From Bacilli bacterium (GTDB lineage Bacteria > Bacillota_I > Bacilli_A > RF39 > UBA660), in NCBI GenBank assembly GCA_016296185.1, contig JAEDJT010000060.1:1-6623 (forward strand): 6,623 nucleotides of DNA, read 5' to 3'. Position 1 is the first letter of the stretch; every line of letters starts with the position of its first letter. A program made the translations under genes and the position numbers. The notes under the pieces are model-generated. The model was not told the origin of the DNA. It saw only the letters and a program-made list of their open reading frames with translations, and made no database searches. This document shows positions 6,069-6,623 of the stretch, in pieces.

Positions 6069-6581
6069 ATGGAAAATAAAATTAAATTAAATGTAGAGAA
6101 AAAAATATTAAGAATATCAATACCAACAGATAATGGGACTATTGTAGTAAATAATCCTTCTGATAAATTAAAAAATGAATTAGTAGGTTTATTAGTAAAT
6201 TGTATAGTTGAAAATAAAGATTTTGATGAAAGAAAATTAATGCAAGATTTAATTGATGATTGTACTAATGTAGAGTTTGAAGGAGATATATTTGAGGCTA
6301 CAAATTTAACACATGAAGCAAAAATGATAACTAACGAGATATTAATGATATTCCAAGAAATAATGGCAGAAGCGTATCAAATAATTAAAATAGCTATGCA
6401 ACAAGCTAAAAATGAAATGTTACAGAATGAAATATTAGATGAAAAAGATAAAATAATTGAAAAAGCTAAAGAGATACAAGAAGAAAAAATGGAAGAAATT
6501 AAAGAAGAAGTTAAAGAGGAAGTTCCACATAAAACAGTTAGAAAACCACAAAGAAGTAGAGGTAAAGTTAGCAGAAAATAA
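6069..6581 (+). CDS. Probable tail assembly chaperone
   Basis: A 170-residue, mainly helical protein encoded directly after the tail tube gene, the standard place for the chaperone that keeps the tape measure protein soluble until the tube polymerises around it. The N-terminal domain (about 1-75) has strands such as KILRISIPTDNGTIVV (12-27), then a helix KLKNELVGLLVN (33-44). Long helices fill 80-118. Residues 120-152 are a charged coiled coil of Glu-Lys repeats, and 153-170 form a short basic tail (VRKPQRSRGKVSRK). Start ATG 6069 has AAAGGAGA at 6054-6061, 7-8 bases upstream. I see no second chaperone reading frame produced by frameshifting: the other two forward frames close at 6583-6585 and 6587-6589. 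The basic tail and acidic repeats resemble the N-terminus of the 2018 protein. The function is inferred from position; the coiled coil could equally belong to another structural helper. Confidence 0.5.
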   Translation: MENKIKLNVEKKILRISIPTDNGTIVVNNPSDKLKNELVGLLVNCIVENKDFDERKLMQDLIDDCTNVEFEGDIFEATNLTHEAKMITNEILMIFQEIMAEAYQIIKIAMQQAKNEMLQNEILDEKDKIIEKAKEIQEEKMEEIKEEVKEEVPHKTVRKPQRSRGKVSRK

Positions 6582-6614
6582 ATAATTAAAAAGATAGAAG
6601 GGAGGTGATATTGA

Positions 6615-6623
6615 ATGGTGTTC
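6615..6623 (+). CDS. Start of the next gene (three codons only)
   Basis: ATG at 6615 is preceded by GGGAGGTGAT at 6600-6609, an almost complete match to the anti-Shine-Dalgarno, with 9 bases between GGAGG and the ATG. Only the first three codons (M, V, F) are in the window. It is in the same frame as the 6069 gene but separated by stop codons, so it is a separate gene. By gene order it could be the second chaperone or the tape measure protein, but nothing in the sequence shows which. An alternative TTG at 6611 is less well placed. Confidence 0.65.

Noticed and set aside
1..6623. CRISPR array, tRNA genes, insertion sequence or defence genes
   Set aside because: No repeat-spacer pattern, cloverleaf, transposase or terminal repeats were seen. 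All long frames fit phage head and tail functions.

Overview
This window is part of the virion structure module of a tailed double-stranded DNA phage (free or prophage). It runs from the end of a scaffold-like head gene, through the capsid and the head-to-tail connector genes, to the tail tube gene and a likely tail assembly chaperone. All genes are on the + strand and nearly end to end. The DNA is very AT-rich, with heavy use of AGA, ATA and TTA codons. Every complete gene except the 3069 one has a clear Shine-Dalgarno sequence. This points to a low-GC Firmicutes host, most likely a Clostridia-type gut bacterium. The host call is an inference from composition and start signals; no host gene is present.

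Layout. 1-366: C-terminal part of a helical, acidic protein, probably the capsid scaffold. 388-864: probable capsid decoration or accessory protein. 924-1925: HK97-fold major capsid protein, followed by a hairpin terminator (1946-1981). 2018-2620: structural-module protein of unknown function with a charged, basic N-terminal tail. 2633-3067: helical head-tail connector. 3069-4031: head closure-like protein with a C-terminal Ig-like domain. 4031-4555: tail terminator or completion-like protein, overlapping its neighbour by one base. 4576-5313: unrecognised 245-residue protein with a charged coiled coil, followed by a terminator hairpin (5313-5336). 5374-5928: tail tube (major tail) protein, followed by a strong GAAA-capped terminator (5936-5972). 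5929-6068: intergenic region with that terminator, a possible promoter and an inverted repeat. 6069-6581: probable tail assembly chaperone with a coiled coil and a basic tail. 6615-6623: first codons of the next gene.

How the genes work together. The scaffold, decoration and capsid proteins build the head. The products of 2633, 3069 and 4031 fit the three layers of a neck (connector, closure, tail terminator). The tube protein polymerises onto the tail side, and the 6069 product probably chaperones the tape measure, which would be expected just downstream. No tail sheath gene lies between neck and tube, which favours a non-contractile (siphovirus-like) tail. The terminator hairpins flank the two genes needed in the largest copy number, capsid and tube, and these two genes also use more C-ending codons than the head closure gene.

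I see an ordinary phage structural module and no evidence for a new defence, mobile or RNA-based system. The most open points are the two unrecognised conserved-looking proteins (2018-2620, 4576-5313), the Ig-like domain on the head closure protein, and the structured gap at 5929-6068. Family assignments come from remembered sequence patterns and gene order, not from a database search.
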